Assembly (NCBI GenBank): GCA_040954595.2
Contig: CM082587.2
Coordinates: 11,408,001-11,472,000, forward strand
From: Balanoglossus misakiensis
Taxonomy: Eukaryota; Hemichordata
Direction: 5' to 3'
DNA: 64,000 nucleotides
Shown here: positions 46,408 through 61,600 of the stretch, piece after piece
How positions within the stretch are numbered: the stretch's first letter is position 1
Layout: each line of letters begins with the position of its first letter
The notes under the pieces: model-generated
Seen by the model: the letters and a program-made list of their open reading frames with translations, nothing else
What the model was told of the DNA's origin: nothing
The model's database searches: none
Translations under genes and position numbers: made by a program

Positions 46408-49400
46408 ACACTCGACATTTGTTCCGGTAGGACTGCATTATTGCCTGTCAATTTATAGAGAAAGCCCAAATTTAACCAGGGCGTTTCAAACACCGACGTT
46501 AGTTGGGGGCACGGCCTGCAGTACTGCCGGGTAAGCTGACATCAGCGTACCGCATATAATGTAGGGGGGGGGAACAGAACGGTTAAATACTACATTTATC
46601 AGATATCAGCTAATTTTGGACAATCATCTAAAATGTAAATCATCTTTTCATATTTGGATATCTGATGATGTATGACATTTCCATTATATGTAAAAATGGT
46701 GCTGATTATAAAAATGCACTCTGAATGAGCTGATTTAATGCAAAATTGCGTTTTATTCGTTTTTGCACCAAAAAGGTCATTTTTAGGCAAAACATTCTTT
46801 ATTTTTTTAATTCGGTGACCTGATCATATATAAACAATTGCTTGTATGTTAAAAGTTTTTATGACTTTTAAAAGCAGTGACACTGGCGGCATTCAACACG
46901 AAAATAACAATTTTAGCCACAATTTGGTCAAAGTGGTAAATTTTTGAAAATTACAAAAAATACCTGTTTTCTACATTTTCGGAAATCTGATGGAGTATAG
47001 AATGCTCTTCGTATGTATATATCGATACAAATTCCACAAAAGACCGTCTAATTTGGCTCACTGCAGACAAAATTGCGTTTTACAAAATTTTCCTTGAAAA
47101 TGTCATTTTTAGAAAAAAAAAATAAAAAAACCTTTTATCTTCGAATTTGGTGCCCTGATCATATATGACATGTTGATTGTATGTTAAAACTTTCCAAAAA
47201 TGCAGAGATATTGACGGAATTCAAGAAAAAATAGCCATTTTGGCCATATTTTGACAAAAATGGTAAATTTTTAAAAAATCATAAAAAATTAACTCTTTTC
47301 TTCATTTTCGGAAATATTATGGAGCATGAAGTGTCGTTCTCTTGTAAAAAGTGCTGCAAATTCCAGAAAAGGCGGTATAATTTGAATCACCCAAGACAAA
47401 ATTACCATTTTCGACTTTTTTTCGAAAAATTGTCTTTTTTACAAAATAAATAAGAATTAATTCTTTTCTTAGTTTCAAACGGGTAGAGATACTTTCCACA
47501 CGGGTTTTCTAACATTGAATTCCCGTTCATCAACTCAGATTTCCTACAGCATAAGTCGGCTAAAACCCTGAGACTTTAGAGCAGAAACAGTTGCACACTG
47601 GTAACGTTGAACAAGTCGATTTTTCTACGGCCTGGCTCGGCTAAATCTCCGTCACAATATGACAGACACTATCGTACGTTAGCAACGGTGATCAAGTCAG
47701 ATTTTCAACGGCATGGGTTGGATAAAGCCCCGGCACTCTAGAGCAGAAACACGCGTACAGAGACCACGTTGATCAAGTCTGATCTCCTACGGCTTGGCTC
47801 GACTAAAACCCCGGCACACTATGACAGACACTAGCGTTCGTTAGCAACGTTGATCAAGTCAGATTTCCTACGGCATGGCTTGGCTAAAGCCCTGGCACTC
47901 TAGAGCAGAAACACGCGTACAGAGACCACGTTGATCTACTCACATTTCCTTCGGCCTGGCACGGCTGATGCCCCGGCACTATATATAGGACACAGACTGG
48001 CGTAAGTTAACAACGGTAATCACGTCGGGTTTCCTACGGCCTGGCTCAGCTGAAGCCCCGGCACTCTAGAGCAGAAACAGGCGTACATTGACCACGTTGA
48101 TCAAGTCAGATTTCCTACGGCGTGACTCGGCTGGTGCACCGGCTCTATATGACACAGACTGGCGTAAGTTATCAACGGTGATTACGTCGGATTTCCTACG
48201 GCCTGGTTTAGCTGAAGCCCCGGCACTTTAGAGCGGAAACACGCGTACATTGACCACGATGATCAAGTCAGATCTCCTACGGCCTGGCTCGACTAAAACC
48301 CCGGCACACCATTACAGACACTAGCGTTCGTTAGCAACGGTGATCAAGTCGGATTTCCTTCGGCCTGGCTCTGTAAAAGACCCGACACTCTAGTACAAAG
48401 ACGTTGGCTAAGTCGGGCAAACCGAACAGGGAAAGTCACAGCGGGTCAACACTCGACATTTGTTCCGGTAGGACTGCATTATTGCCTGTCAATTTATAGA
48501 GAAAGCCCGAATTTAACCAGGGCGTGTCAAACACCGACGTTAGTTGGGGGCACGGCCTGCAGTACTGCCGGGTAAGCTGACATCAGCGTACCGCATATAA
48601 TGTAGGGGGGGGGGGGGGACAGAACGGTTAAATACTACATTTATCAGATATCAGCTAATTTTGGACAATCATCTAAAATGTAAATCATCTTTTCATATTT
48701 GGATATCTGATGATGTATGACATTTCCATTATATGTAAAAATGGTGCTGATTATAAAAATGCACTCTGAATGAGCTGATTTAATGCAAAATTGCGTTTTA
48801 TTCGTTTTTGCACCAAAAAGGTCATTTTTAGGCAAAACATTCTTTATTTTTTTAATTCGGTGACCTGATCATATATAAACAATTGCTTGTATGTTAAAAG
48901 TTTTTATGACTTTTAAAAGCAGTGACACTGGCGGCATTCAACACGAAAATAACAATTTTAGCCACAATTTGGTCAAAATGGTAAATTTTTGAAAATTACA
49001 AAAAATACCTGTTTTCTACATTTTCGGAAATCTGATGGAGTATAGAATGCTCTTCGTACGTATATATCGATACAAATTCCACAAAAGACCGTCTAATTTG
49101 GCTCACTGCAGACAAAATTGCGTTTTACAAAATTTTCCTTGAAAATGTCATTTTTAGAAAAAAAAAATAAAAAAACCTTTTATCTTCGAATTTGGTGCCC
49201 TGATCATATATGACATGTTGATTGTATGTTAAAACTTTCGACCACTCCAAAAATGCAGAGATATTGACGGAATTCAAGAAAAAATAGCCATTTTGGCCAT
49301 ATTTTGACAAAAATGGTAAATTTTTAAAAAATCATAAAAAATTAACTCTTTTCTTCATTTTCGGAAATATTATGGAGCATGAAGTGTCGTTCTCTTGTAA

Positions 49401-50487
49401 AAAGTGCTGCAAATTCCAGAAAAGGCGGTATAATTTGAATCACCCAAGACAAAATTACCATTTTCGACTTTTTTTCGAAAAATTGTCTTTTTTACAAAAT
49501 AAATAAGAATTAATTCTTTTCTTAGTTTCAAACGGGTAGAGATACTTTCCACACGGGTTTTCTAACATTGAATTCCCGTTCATCAACTCAGATTTCCTAC
49601 AGCATAAGTCGGCTAAAACCCTGAGACTTTAGAGCAGAAACAGTTGCACACTGGTAACGTTGAACAAGTCGATTTTTCTACGGCCTGGCTCGGCTAAATC
49701 TCCGTCACAATATGACAGACACTATCGTACGTTAGCAACGGTGATCAAGTCAGATTTTCAACGGCATGGGTTGGATAAAGCCCCGGCACTCTAGAGCAGA
49801 AACACGCGTACAGAGACCACGTTGATCAAGTCTGATCTCCTACGGCTTGGCTCGACTAAAACCCCGGCACACTATGACAGACACTAGCGTTCGTTAGCAA
49901 CGTTGATCAAGTCAGATTTCCTACGGCATGGCTTTGCTAAAGCCCTGACACTCTAGAGCAGAAACACGCGTACAGAGACCACGTTGATCTACTCACATTT
50001 CCTTCGGCCTGGCACGGCTGATGCCCCGGCACTATATATAGGACACAGACTGGCGTAAGTTAACAACGGTAATCACGTCGGGTTTCCTACGGCCTGGCTC
50101 AGCTGAAGCCCCGGCACTCTAGAGCAGAAACAGGCGTACATTGACCACGTTGATCAAGTCAGATTTCCTACGGCGTGACTCGGCTGGTGCACCGGCTCTA
50201 TATGACACAGACTGGCGTAAGTTATCAACGGTGATTACGTCGGATTTCCTACGGCCTGGTTTAGCTGAAGCCCCGGCACTTTAGAGCGGAAACACGCGTA
50301 CATTGACCACGATGATCAAGTCAGATCTCCTACGGCCTGGCTCGACTAAAACCCCGGCACACCATGACAGACACTAGCGTTCGTTAGCAACGGTGATCAA
50401 GTCGGATTTCCTTCGGCCTGGCTCTGCAAAAGACCCGACACTCTAGTACAAAGACGTTGGCTAAGTCGGGCAAACCGAACAGGGAAA
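46408..50487 (-). repeat. Satellite, minus orientation, two units of the first subtype
   Basis: Unit marks (GTCACAGCGGGTC) occur at 46394 and 48435, a period of 2041 bp, with the next at 50488. The two units share private variants, such as CGAATTTGGTGCCC preceded by CTTTTATCTT, and differ by an 8-bp deletion at about 47190. No gene. Confidence 0.88.
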
Positions 50488-53400
50488 GTCACAGCGGGTC
50501 AACACTCGACATTTGTTCCGGTAGGACTGCTTTATTGCCTGTCAATTTATAGAGAAAGCCCGAATTTAACCAGGGCGTTTCAAACACCGACGTTAGTTGG
50601 GGGCACGGCCTGCAGTACTGCCGGGTAAGCTGACATCAGCGTACCGCATATAATGTAGGGGGGGGGGGAACAGAACGGTTAAATACTACATTTATCAGAT
50701 ATCAGCTAATTTTGGACAATCATCTAAAATGTAAATCATCTTTTCATATTTGGATATCTGATGATGTATGAAATTTCCAATATATGTAAAAATGGTGCTG
50801 ATTATAAAAAATGCACTCTGAATGAGCTGATTTAATATAAAATTGCGTTTTATTCGTTTTTGCACCAAAAAGGTCATTTTTAGGCAAAACATTCTTTATT
50901 TTTTTAATTCGGTGACCTGATCATATATAAGCAATTGCTTGCATGTTAAAAGTTTTTATGACTTTTAAAAGCAGTGACACTGGCGGCATTCAACACGAAA
51001 ATAACAATTTTAACCACAATTTGGTCAAAATGGTAAATTTTTGAAAATTACAAAAAATACCTGTTTTCTACATTTTCGGAAATCTGATGGAGTATAGAAT
51101 GCTCTTCGTATATATATATCGATACAAATTCCACAAAAGACCGTCTAATTTGGCTCACTGCAGACAAAATTGCGTTTTACCAAATTTTCCTTGAAAATGT
51201 CATTTTTAGAAAAATAAAATAAAAAAACCTTCGTTCTTCGAATTTGGTGCCCTGATCATATATGATATGTTGATTGTATGTTAAAACTTTCGACCACTCC
51301 AAAAATGCAGAGATATTGACGGAATTCAAGAAAAAATAGCCATTTTGGCCATATTTTGACAAAATGGTACATTTTTAAAAAATCATAAAAAATAAACTCT
51401 TTTCTTCATTTTCGGAAATATTATGGAGCATGAAGTGTCGTTCTCTTGTAAAAAGTGCTGCAAATTCCAGAAAATGTGGTATAATTTGAATCACCCAAGA
51501 CAAAATTACCATTTTCGACTTGTTTTCGAAAAATTGTCTTTTTTACAAAATAAATAAGAATAAATTCTTTTCTTAGTTTCAAACGGGTAGAGATACTTTC
51601 CACACGGGTTTTCTAACATTGAATTCCCGTTTATCAACTCAGATTTCCTACAGCATAAGTCGGCTAAAACCCTGACACTCTAGAGCAGAAACAGTTGCAC
51701 ACTGATAACGTTGAACAAGTCGATTTTTCTACGGCCTGGCACGGCTAAATCTCGTCACAATATGACAGACACTAGCGTACGTTAGCAACGGTGATCAAGT
51801 CAGATTTTCAACGGCATGGGTTGGATAAAGCCCCGGCACTCTAGAGCAGAAACACGCATACAGAGACCACGTTGATCAAGTCTGATCTCCTACGGCTTGG
51901 CTCGACTAAAACCCCGGCACACTATGACAGACACTAGCGTTCGTTAGAAACGTTGATCAAGTCAGATTTCCTACGGCATGGCTTTGCTAAAGCCCTGACA
52001 CTCTAGAGCAGAAACACGCGTACAGAGACCACGTTGATCTACTCACATTTCCTTCGGCCTGGCACGGCTGATGCCCCGGCACTATATATAGGACACAGAC
52101 TGGCGTAAGTTAACAACGGTAATCACGTCGGGTTTCCTACGGCCTGGCTCAGCTGAAGCCCCGGCACTCTAGAGCAGAAACAGGCGTACATTGACCACGT
52201 TGATCAAGTCAGATTTCCTACGGCGTGACTCGGCTGGTGCACCGGCTCTATATGACACAGACTGGCGTAAGTTATCAACGGTGATTACGTCGGATTTCCT
52301 ACGGCCTGGTTTAGCTGAAGCCCCGGCACTTTAGAGCGGAAACACGCGTACATTGACCACGATGATCAAGTCAGATCTCCTACGGCCTGGCTCGACTAAA
52401 ACCCCGGCACACCATGACAGACACTAGCGTTCGTTAGCAACGGTGATCAAGTCGGATTTCCTTCGGCCTGGCTCTGCAAAAGACCCGACACTCTAGTACA
52501 AAGACGTTGGCTAAGTCGGGCAAACCGAACAGGGAAAGTCACAGCGGGTCAACACTCGACATTTGTTCCGGTAGGACTGCTTTATTGCCTGTCAATTTAT
52601 AGAGAAAGCCCGAATTTAACCAGGGCGTTTCAAACACCGACGTTAGTTGGGGGCACGGCCTGCAGTACTGCCGGGTAAGCTGACATCAGCGTACCGCATA
52701 TAATGTAGGGGGGGAACAGAACGGTTAAATACTACATTTATCAGATATCAGCTAATTTTGGACAATCATCTAAAATGTAAATCATCTTTTCATATTTGGA
52801 TATCTGATGAAGTATGAAATTTCCAATATATGTAAAAATGGTGCTGATTATAAAAAATGCACTCTGAATGAGCTGATTTAATACAAAATTGCGTTTTATT
52901 CGTTTTTGCACCAAAAAGGTCATTTTTAGGCAAAACATTCTTTATTTTTTTAATTCGGTGACCTGATCATATATAAGCAATTTCTTGCATGTTAAAAGTT
53001 TTTATGACTTTTAAAAGCAGTGACACTGGCGGCATTCAACACGAAAATAACAATTTTAACCACAATTTGGTCAAAATGGTAAATTTTTGAAAATTACAAA
53101 AAATACCTGTTTTCTACATTTTCGGAAATCTGATGGAGTATAGAATGCTCTTCGTATATATATATCGATACAAATTCCACAAAAGACCGTCTAATTTGGC
53201 TCACTGCAGACAAAATTGCGTTTTACCAAATTTTCCTTGAAAATGTCATTTTTAGAAAAATAAAATAAAAAAACCTTCGTTCTTCGAATTTGGTGCCCTG
53301 ATCATATATGATATGTTGATTGTATGTTAAAACTTTCGACCACTCCAAAAATGCAGAGATATTGACGGAATTCAAGAAAAAATAGCCATTTTGACCATAT

Positions 53401-56400
53401 TTTGACAAAATGGTACATTTTTAAAAAATCATAAAAAATAAACTCTTTTCTTCATTTTCGGAAATATTATGGAGCATGATGTGTCGTTCTTTTGTAAAAA
53501 GTGCTGCAAATTCCAGAAAATGTGGTATAATTTGAATCACCCAAGACAAAATTACCATTTTCGACTTGTTTTCGAAAAATTGTCTTTTTTACAAAATAAA
53601 TAAGAATAAATTCTTTTCTTAGTTTCAAACGGGTAGAGATACTTTCCACACGGGTTTTCAAACATTGAATTCCCGTTTATCAACTCAGATTTCCTACAGC
53701 ATAAGTCGGCTAAAACCCTGACACTCTAGAGCAGAAACAGTTGCACACTGATAACGTTGAACAAGTCGATTTTTCTACGGCCTGGCACGGCTAAATCTCG
53801 TCACAATATGACAGACACTAGCGTACGTTAGCAACGGTGATCAAGTCAGATTTTCAACGGCATGGGTTGGATAAAGCCCCGGCACTCTAGAGCAGAAACA
53901 CGCGTACAGAGACCACGTTGATCAAGTCTGATCTCCTACGGCTTGGCTCGACTAAAACCCCGGCACACTATGACAGACACTAGCGTTCGTTAGCAACGTT
54001 GATCAAGTCAGATTTCCTACGGCATGGCTTTGCTAAAGCCCTGACACTCTAGAGCAGAAACACGCGTACAGAGACCACGTTGATCTACTCACATTTCCTT
54101 CGGCCTGGCACGGCTGATGCCCCGGCACTATATATAGGACACAGACTGGCGTAAGTTAACAACGGTAATCACGTCGGGTTTCCTACGGCCTGGCTCAGCT
54201 GAAGCCCCGGCACTCTAGAGCACAAACAGGCGTACATTGACCACGTTGATCAAGTCAGATTTCCTACGGCGTGACTCGGCTGGTGCACCGGCTCTATATG
54301 ACACAGACTGGCGTAAGTTATCAACGGTGATTACGTCGGATTTCCTACGGCCTGGTTTAGCTGAAGCCCCGGCACTTTAGAGCGGAAACACGCGTACATT
54401 GACCACGATGATCAAGTCAGATCTCCTACGGCCTGGCTCGACTAAAACCCCGGCACACCATGACAGACACTAGCGTTCGTTAGCAACGGTGATCAAGTCG
54501 GATTTCCTTCGGCCTGGCTCTGCAAAAGACCCGACACTCTAGTACAAAGACGTTGGCTAAGTCGGGCAAACCGAACAGGGAAAGTCACAGCGGGTCAACA
54601 CTCGACATTTGTTCCGGTAGGACTGCTTTATTGCCTGTCAATTTATAGAGAAAGCCCGAATTTAACCAGGGCGTTTCAAACACCGACGTTAGTTGGGGGC
54701 ACGGCCTGCAGTACTGCCGGGTAAGCTGACATCAGCGTACCGCATATAATGTAGGGGGGGGGGGGAACAGAACGGTTAAATACTACATTTATCAGATATC
54801 AGCTAATTTTGGACAATCATCTAAAATGTAAATCATCTTTTCATATTTGGATATCTGATGATGTATGAAATTTCCAATATATGTAAAAATGGTGCTGATT
54901 ATAAAAAATGCACTCTGAATGAGCTGATTTAATACAAAATTGCGTTTTATTCGTTTTTGCACCAAAAAGGTCATTTTTAGGCAAAACATTCTTTATTTTT
55001 TTAATTCGGTGACCTGATCATATATAAGCAATTGCTTGCATGTTAAAAGTTTTTATGACTTTTAAAAGCAGTGACACTGGCGGCATTCAACACGAAAATA
55101 ACAATTTTAACCACAATTTGGTCAAAATGGTAAATTTTTGAAAATTACAAAAAATACCTGTTTTCTACATTTTCGGAAATCTGATGGAGTATAGAATGCT
55201 CTTCGTATATATATATCGATACAAATTCCACAAAAGACCGTCTAATTTGGCTCACTGCAGACAAAATTGCGTTTTACCAAATTTTCCTTGAAAATGTCAT
55301 TTTTAGAAAAATAAAATAAAAAAACCTTCGTTCTTCGAATTTGGTGCCCTGATCATATATGATATGTTGATTGTATGTTAAAACTTTCGACCACTCCAAA
55401 AATGCAGAGATATTGACGGAATTCAAGAAAAAATAGCCATTTTGGCCATATTTTGACAAAATGGTACATTTTTAAAAAATCATAAAAAATAAACTCTTTT
55501 CTTCATTTTCGGAAATATTATGGAGCATGAAGTGTCGTTCTCTTGTAAAAAGTGCTGCAAATTCCAGAAAATGTGGTATAATTTGAATCACCCAAGACAA
55601 AATTACCATTTTCGACTTGTTTTCGAAAAATTGTCTTTTTTACAAAATAAATAAGAATAAATTCTTTTCTTAGTTTCAAACGGGTAGAGATACTTTCCAC
55701 ACGGGTTTTCTAACATTGAATTCCCGTTTATCAACTCAGATTTCCTACAGCATAAGTCGGCTAAAACCCTGACACTCTAGAGCAGAAACAGTTGCACACT
55801 GATAACGTTGAACAAGTCGATTTTTCTACGGCCTGGCACGGCTAAATCTCGTCACAATATGACAGACACTAGCGTACGTTAGCAACGGTGATCAAGTCAG
55901 ATTTTCAACGGCATGGGTTGGATAAAGCCCCGGCACTCTAGAGCAGAAACACGCATACAGAGACCACGTTGATCAAGTCTGATCTCCTACGGCTTGGCTC
56001 GACTAAAACCCCGGCACACTATGACAGACACTAGCGTTCGTTAGAAACGTTGATCAAGTCAGATTTCCTACGGCATGGCTTTGCTAAAGCCCTGACACTC
56101 TAGAGCAGAAACACGCGTACAGAGACCACGTTGATCTACTCACATTTCCTTCGGCCTGGCACGGCTGATGCCCCGGCACTATATATAGGACACAGACTGG
56201 CGTAAGTTAACAACGGTAATCACGTCGGGTTTCCTACGGCCTGGCTCAGCTGAAGCCCCGGCACTCTAGAGCAGAAACAGGCGTACATTGACCACGTTGA
56301 TCAAGTCAGATTTCCTACGGCGTGACTCGGCTGGTGCACCGGCTCTATATGACACAGACTGGCGTAAGTTATCAACGGTGATTACGTCGGATTTCCTACG

Positions 56401-58657
56401 GCCTGGTTTAGCTGAAGCCCCGGCACTTTAGAGCGGAAACACGCGTACATTGACCACGATGATCAAGTCAGATCTCCTACGGCCTGGCTCGACTAAAACC
56501 CCGGCACACCATGACAGACACTAGCGTTCGTTAGCAACGGTGATCAAGTCGGATTTCCTTCGGCCTGGCTCTGCAAAAGACCCGACACTCTAGTACAAAG
56601 ACGTTGGCTAAGTCGGGCAAACCGAACAGGGAAAGTCACAGCGGGTCAACACTCGACATTTGTTCCGGTAGGACTGCTTTATTGCCTGTCAATTTATAGA
56701 GAAAGCCCGAATTTAACCAGGGCGTTTCAAACACCGACGTTAGTTGGGGGCACGGCCTGCAGTACTGCCGGGTAAGCTGACATCAGCGTACCGCATATAA
56801 TGTAGGGGGGGAACAGAACGGTTAAATACTACATTTATCAGATATCAGCTAATTTTGGACAATCATCTAAAATGTAAATCATCTTTTCATATTTGGATAT
56901 CTGATGAAGTATGAAATTTCCAATATATGTAAAAATGGTGCTGATTATAAAAAATGCACTCTGAATGAGCTGATTTAATACAAAATTGCGTTTTATTCGT
57001 TTTTGCACCAAAAAGGTCATTTTTAGGCAAAACATTCTTTATTTTTTTAATTCGGTGACCTGATCATATATAAGCAATTTCTTGCATGTTAAAAGTTTTT
57101 ATGACTTTTAAAAGCAGTGACACTGGCGGCATTCAACACGAAAATAACAATTTTAACCACAATTTGGTCAAAATGGTAAATTTTTGAAAATTACAAAAAA
57201 TACCTGTTTTCTACATTTTCGGAAATCTGATGGAGTATAGAATGCTCTTCGTATATATATATCGATACAAATTCCACAAAAGACCGTCTAATTTGGATCA
57301 CTGCAGACAAAATTGCGTTTTACCAAATTTTCCTTGAAAATGTCATTTTTAGAAAAATAAAATAAAAAAACCTTCGTTCTTCGAATTTGGTGCCCTGATC
57401 ATATATGATATGTTGATTGTATGTTAAAACTTTCGACCACTCCAAAAATGCAGAGATATTGACGGAATTCAAGAAAAAATAGCCATTTTGACCATATTTT
57501 GACAAAATGGTACATTTTTAAAAAATCATAAAAAATAAACTCTTTTCTTCATTTTCGGAAATATTATGGAGCATGATGTGTCGTTCTTTTGTAAAAAGTG
57601 CTGCAAATTCCAGAAAATGTGGTATAATTTGAATCACCCAAGACAAAATTACCATTTTCGACTTGTTTTCGAAAAATTGTCTTTTTTACAAAATAAATAA
57701 GAATAAATTCTTTTCTTAGTTTCAAACGGGTAGAGATACTTTCCACACGGGTTTTCAAACATTGAATTCCCGTTTATCAACTCAGATTTCCTACAGCATA
57801 AGTCGGCTAAAACCCTGACACTCTAGAGCAGAAACAGTTGCACACTGGTAACGTTGAACAAGTCGATTTTTCTACGACCTGGCTCGGCTAAATCTCCGTC
57901 ACAATATGACAGACACTAGCGTACGTTAGCAACGGTGATCAAGTCAGATTTTCTACGGCATGGCTTGGATAAAGCCCCGGCACTCTAGAGCAAAAACACG
58001 CGTACAGAGACCACGTTGATCAAGTCTGATCTCCTACGGCTTGGCTCGACTAAAACCCCGGCACACTATGACAGACACTAGCGTTCGTTAGCAACGTTGA
58101 TCAAGTCAGATTTCCTACGGCATGGCTTTGCTAAAGCCCTGACACTCTAGAGCAGAAACACGCGTACAGAGACCACGTTGATCTACTCACATTTCCTTCG
58201 GCCTGGCACGGCTGATGCCCCGGCACTATATATAGGACACAGACTGGCGTAAGTTAACAACGGTAATCACGTCGGGTTTCCTACGGCCTGGCTCAGCTGA
58301 AGCCCCGGCACCCTAGAGCAGAAACAGGCGTACATTGACCACGTTGATCAAGTCAGATTTCCTACGGCGTGACTCGGCTGGTGCACCGGCTCTATATGAT
58401 ACAGACTGGCGTAAGTTATCAACGGTGATTACGTCGGATTTCCTACGGCCTGGTTTAGCTGAAGCCCCGGCACTTTAGAGCGGAAACACGCGTACATTGA
58501 CCACGATGATCAAGTCAGATCTCCTACGGCCTGGCTCGACTAAAACCCCGGCACACCATGACAGACACTAGCGTTCGTTAGCAACGGTGATCAAGTCGGA
58601 TTTCCTTCGGCCTGGCTCTGCAAAAGACCCGACACTCTAGTACAAAGACGTTGGCTA
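50488..58657 (-). repeat. Satellite, minus orientation, two ~4.1-kb dimeric higher-order repeats
   Basis: Unit marks occur at 50488, 52538, 54584 and 56635. Alternate units share variants: 50488 with 54584, and 52538 with 56635. Examples are ATGAAGTATG at 52807 and 56907 against ATGATGTATG in the others, and ATACAGAGACC at 51859 and 55955. The real repeat is therefore a dimer of about 4096 bp, present twice. The last unit ends at the second inversion junction. No gene. Confidence 0.88.
58652..58657. other. Satellite inversion junction 2 (minus to plus), TGGCTA microhomology
   Basis: Minus-oriented GACGTTGGCTA(AGTCGGG) switches to plus-oriented (CAAAA)TGGCTATTTTTTC. The six bases TGGCTA are shared by both sides. 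The plus side starts in the middle of the AT-rich half. Confidence 0.92.
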
Positions 58658-61600
58658 TTTTTTCTTGAATTCCGTCAATATCTCTGCATTTTTGGAGTGG
58701 TCGAAAGTTTTAACATACAATCAACATATCATATATGATCAGGGCACCAAATTCGAAGAACGAAGGTTTTTTTATTTTATTTTTCTAAAAATGACATTTT
58801 CAAGGAAAATTTGGTAAAACGCAATTTTGTCTGCAGTGAGCCAAATTAGACGGTCTTTTGTGGAATTTGTATCGATATATATATACGAAGAGCATTCTAT
58901 ACTCCATCAGATTTCCGAAAATGTAGAAAACAGGTATTTTTTGTAATTTTCAAAAATTTACCATTTTGACCAAATTGTGGTTAAAATTGTTATTTTCGTG
59001 TTGAATGCCGCCAGTGTCACTGCTTTTAAAAGTCATAAAAACTTTTAACATGCAAGCAATTGCTTATATATGATCAGGTCACCGAATTAAAAAAATAAAG
59101 AATGTTTTGCCTAAAAATGACCTTTTTGGTGCAAAAACGAATAAAACGCAATTTTGTATTAAATCAGCTCATTCAGAGTGCATTTTTTATAATCAGCACC
59201 ATTTTTACATATATTGGAAATTTCATACATCATCAGATATCCAAATATGAAAAGATGATTTACATTTTAGATGATTGTCCAAAATTAGCTGATATCTGAT
59301 AAATGTAGTATTTAACCGTTCTGTTCCCCCCCCTACATTATATGCGGTACGCTGATGTCAGCTTACCCGGCAGTACTGCAGGCCGTGCCCCCAACTAACG
59401 TCGGTGTTTGAAACGCCCTGGTTAAATTCGGGCTTTCTCTATAAATTGACAGGCAATAAAGCAGTCCTACCGGAACAAATGTCGAGTGTTGACCCGCTGT
59501 GACTTTCCCTGTTCGGTTTGCCCGACTTAGCCAACGTCTTTGTACTAGAGTGTCGGGTCTTTTGCAGAGCCAGGCCGAAGGAAATCCGACTTGATCACCG
59601 TTGCTAACGAACGCTAGTGTCTGTCATGGTGTGCCGGGGTTTTAGTCGAGCCAGGCCGTAGGAGATCTGACTTGATCATCGTGGTCAATGTACGCGTGTT
59701 TCCGCTCTAAAGTGCCGGGGCTTCAGCTAAACCAGGCCGTAGGAAATCCGACGTAATCACCGTTGATAACTTACGCCAGTCTGTGTCATATAGAGCCGGT
59801 GCACCAGCCGAGTCACGCCGTAGGAAATCTGACTTGATCAACGTGGTCAATGTACGCCTGTTTCTGCTCTAGAGTGCCGGGGCTTCAGCTGAGCCAGGCC
59901 GTAGGAAACCCGACGTGATTACCGTTGTTAACTTACGCCAGTCTGTGTCCTATATATAGTGCCGGGGCATCAGCCGTGCCAGGCCGAAGGAAATGTGAGT
60001 AGATCAACGTGGTCTCTGTACGCGTGTTTCTGCTCTAGAGTGTCAGGGCTTTAGCAAAGCCATGCCGTAGGAAATCTGACTTGATCAACGTTGCTAACGA
60101 ACGCTAGTGTCTGTCATAGTGTGCCGGGGTTTTAGTCGAGCCAAGCCGTAGGAGATCAGACTTGATCAACGTGGTCTCTGTACGCGTGTTTCTGCTCTAG
60201 AGTGCCGGGGCTTTATCCAACCCATGCCGTTGAAAATCTGACTTGATCACCGTTGCTAACGTACGCTAGTGTCTGTCATATTGTGACGAGATTTAGCCGT
60301 GCCAGGCCGTAGAAAAATCGACTTGTTCAACGTTATCAGTGTGCAACTGTTTCTGCTCTAGAGTGTCAGGGATTTAGCCGACTTATGCTGTAGGAAATCT
60401 GAGTTGATAAACGGGAATTCAATGTTAGAAAACCCGTGTGGAAAGTATCTCTACCCGTTTGAAACTAAGAAAAGAATTTATTCTTATTTATTTTGTAAAA
60501 AAGACAATTTTTCGAAAACAAGTCGAAAATGGTAATTTTGTCTTGGGTGATCCAAATTATACCACATTTTCTGGAATTTGCAGCACTTTTTACAAAAGAA
60601 CGACACATCATGCTCCATAATATTTCCGAAAATGAAGAAAAGAGTTTATTTTTTATGATTTTTTAAAAATGTACCATTTTGTCAAAATATGGCCAAAATG
60701 GCTATTTTTTCTTGAATTCCGTCAATATCTCTGCATTTTTGGAGTGGTCGAAAGTTTTAACATACAATCAACATATCATATATGATCAGGGCACCAAATT
60801 CGAAGAACGAAGGTTTTTTTATTTTATTTTTCTAAAAATGACATTTTCAAGGAAAATTTGGTAAAACGCAATTTTGTCTGCAGTGAGCCAAATTAGACGG
60901 TCTTTTGTGGAATTTGTATCGATATATATATACGAAGAGCATTCTATACTCCATCAGATTTCCGAAAATGTAGAAAACAGGTATTTTTTGTAATTTTCAA
61001 AAATTTACCATTTTGACCAAATTATGGTTAAAATTGTTATTTTCGTGTTGAATGCCGCCAGTGTCACTGCTTTTAAAAGTCATAAAAACTTTTAACATGC
61101 AAGCAATTGCTTATATATGATCAGGTCACCGAATTAAAAAAATAAAGAATGTTTTGCCTAAAAATGACCTTTTTGGTGCAAAAACGAATTAAACGCAATT
61201 TTGTATTAAATCAGCTCATTCAGAGTGCATTTTTTATAATCAGCACCATTTTTACATATATTGGAAATTTCATACTTCATCAGATATCCAAATATGAAAA
61301 GATGATTTACATTTTAGATGATTGTCCAAAATTAGCTGATATCTGATAAATGTAGTATTTAACCGTTCTGTTCCCCCCCCCCCCCTACATTATATGCGGT
61401 ACGCTGATGTCAGCTTACCCGGCAGTACTGCAGGCCGTGCCCCCAACTAACGTCGGTGTTTGAAACGCCCTGGTTAAATTCGGGCTTTCTCTATAAATTG
61501 ACAGGCAATAAAGCAGTCCTACCGGAACAAATGTCGAGTGTTGACCCGCTGTGACTTTCCCTGTTCGGTTTGCCCGACTTAGCCAACGTCTTTGTACTAG

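Noticed and set aside
31202-61346. Recurring 60-81-codon frames in the satellite (MESISTRLKL..., MPKNDLFG..., MSKYGQNGYF...)
   Set aside because: They recur because the satellite unit recurs. They have no homology signal or splice context, and stop positions shift with single-base changes.
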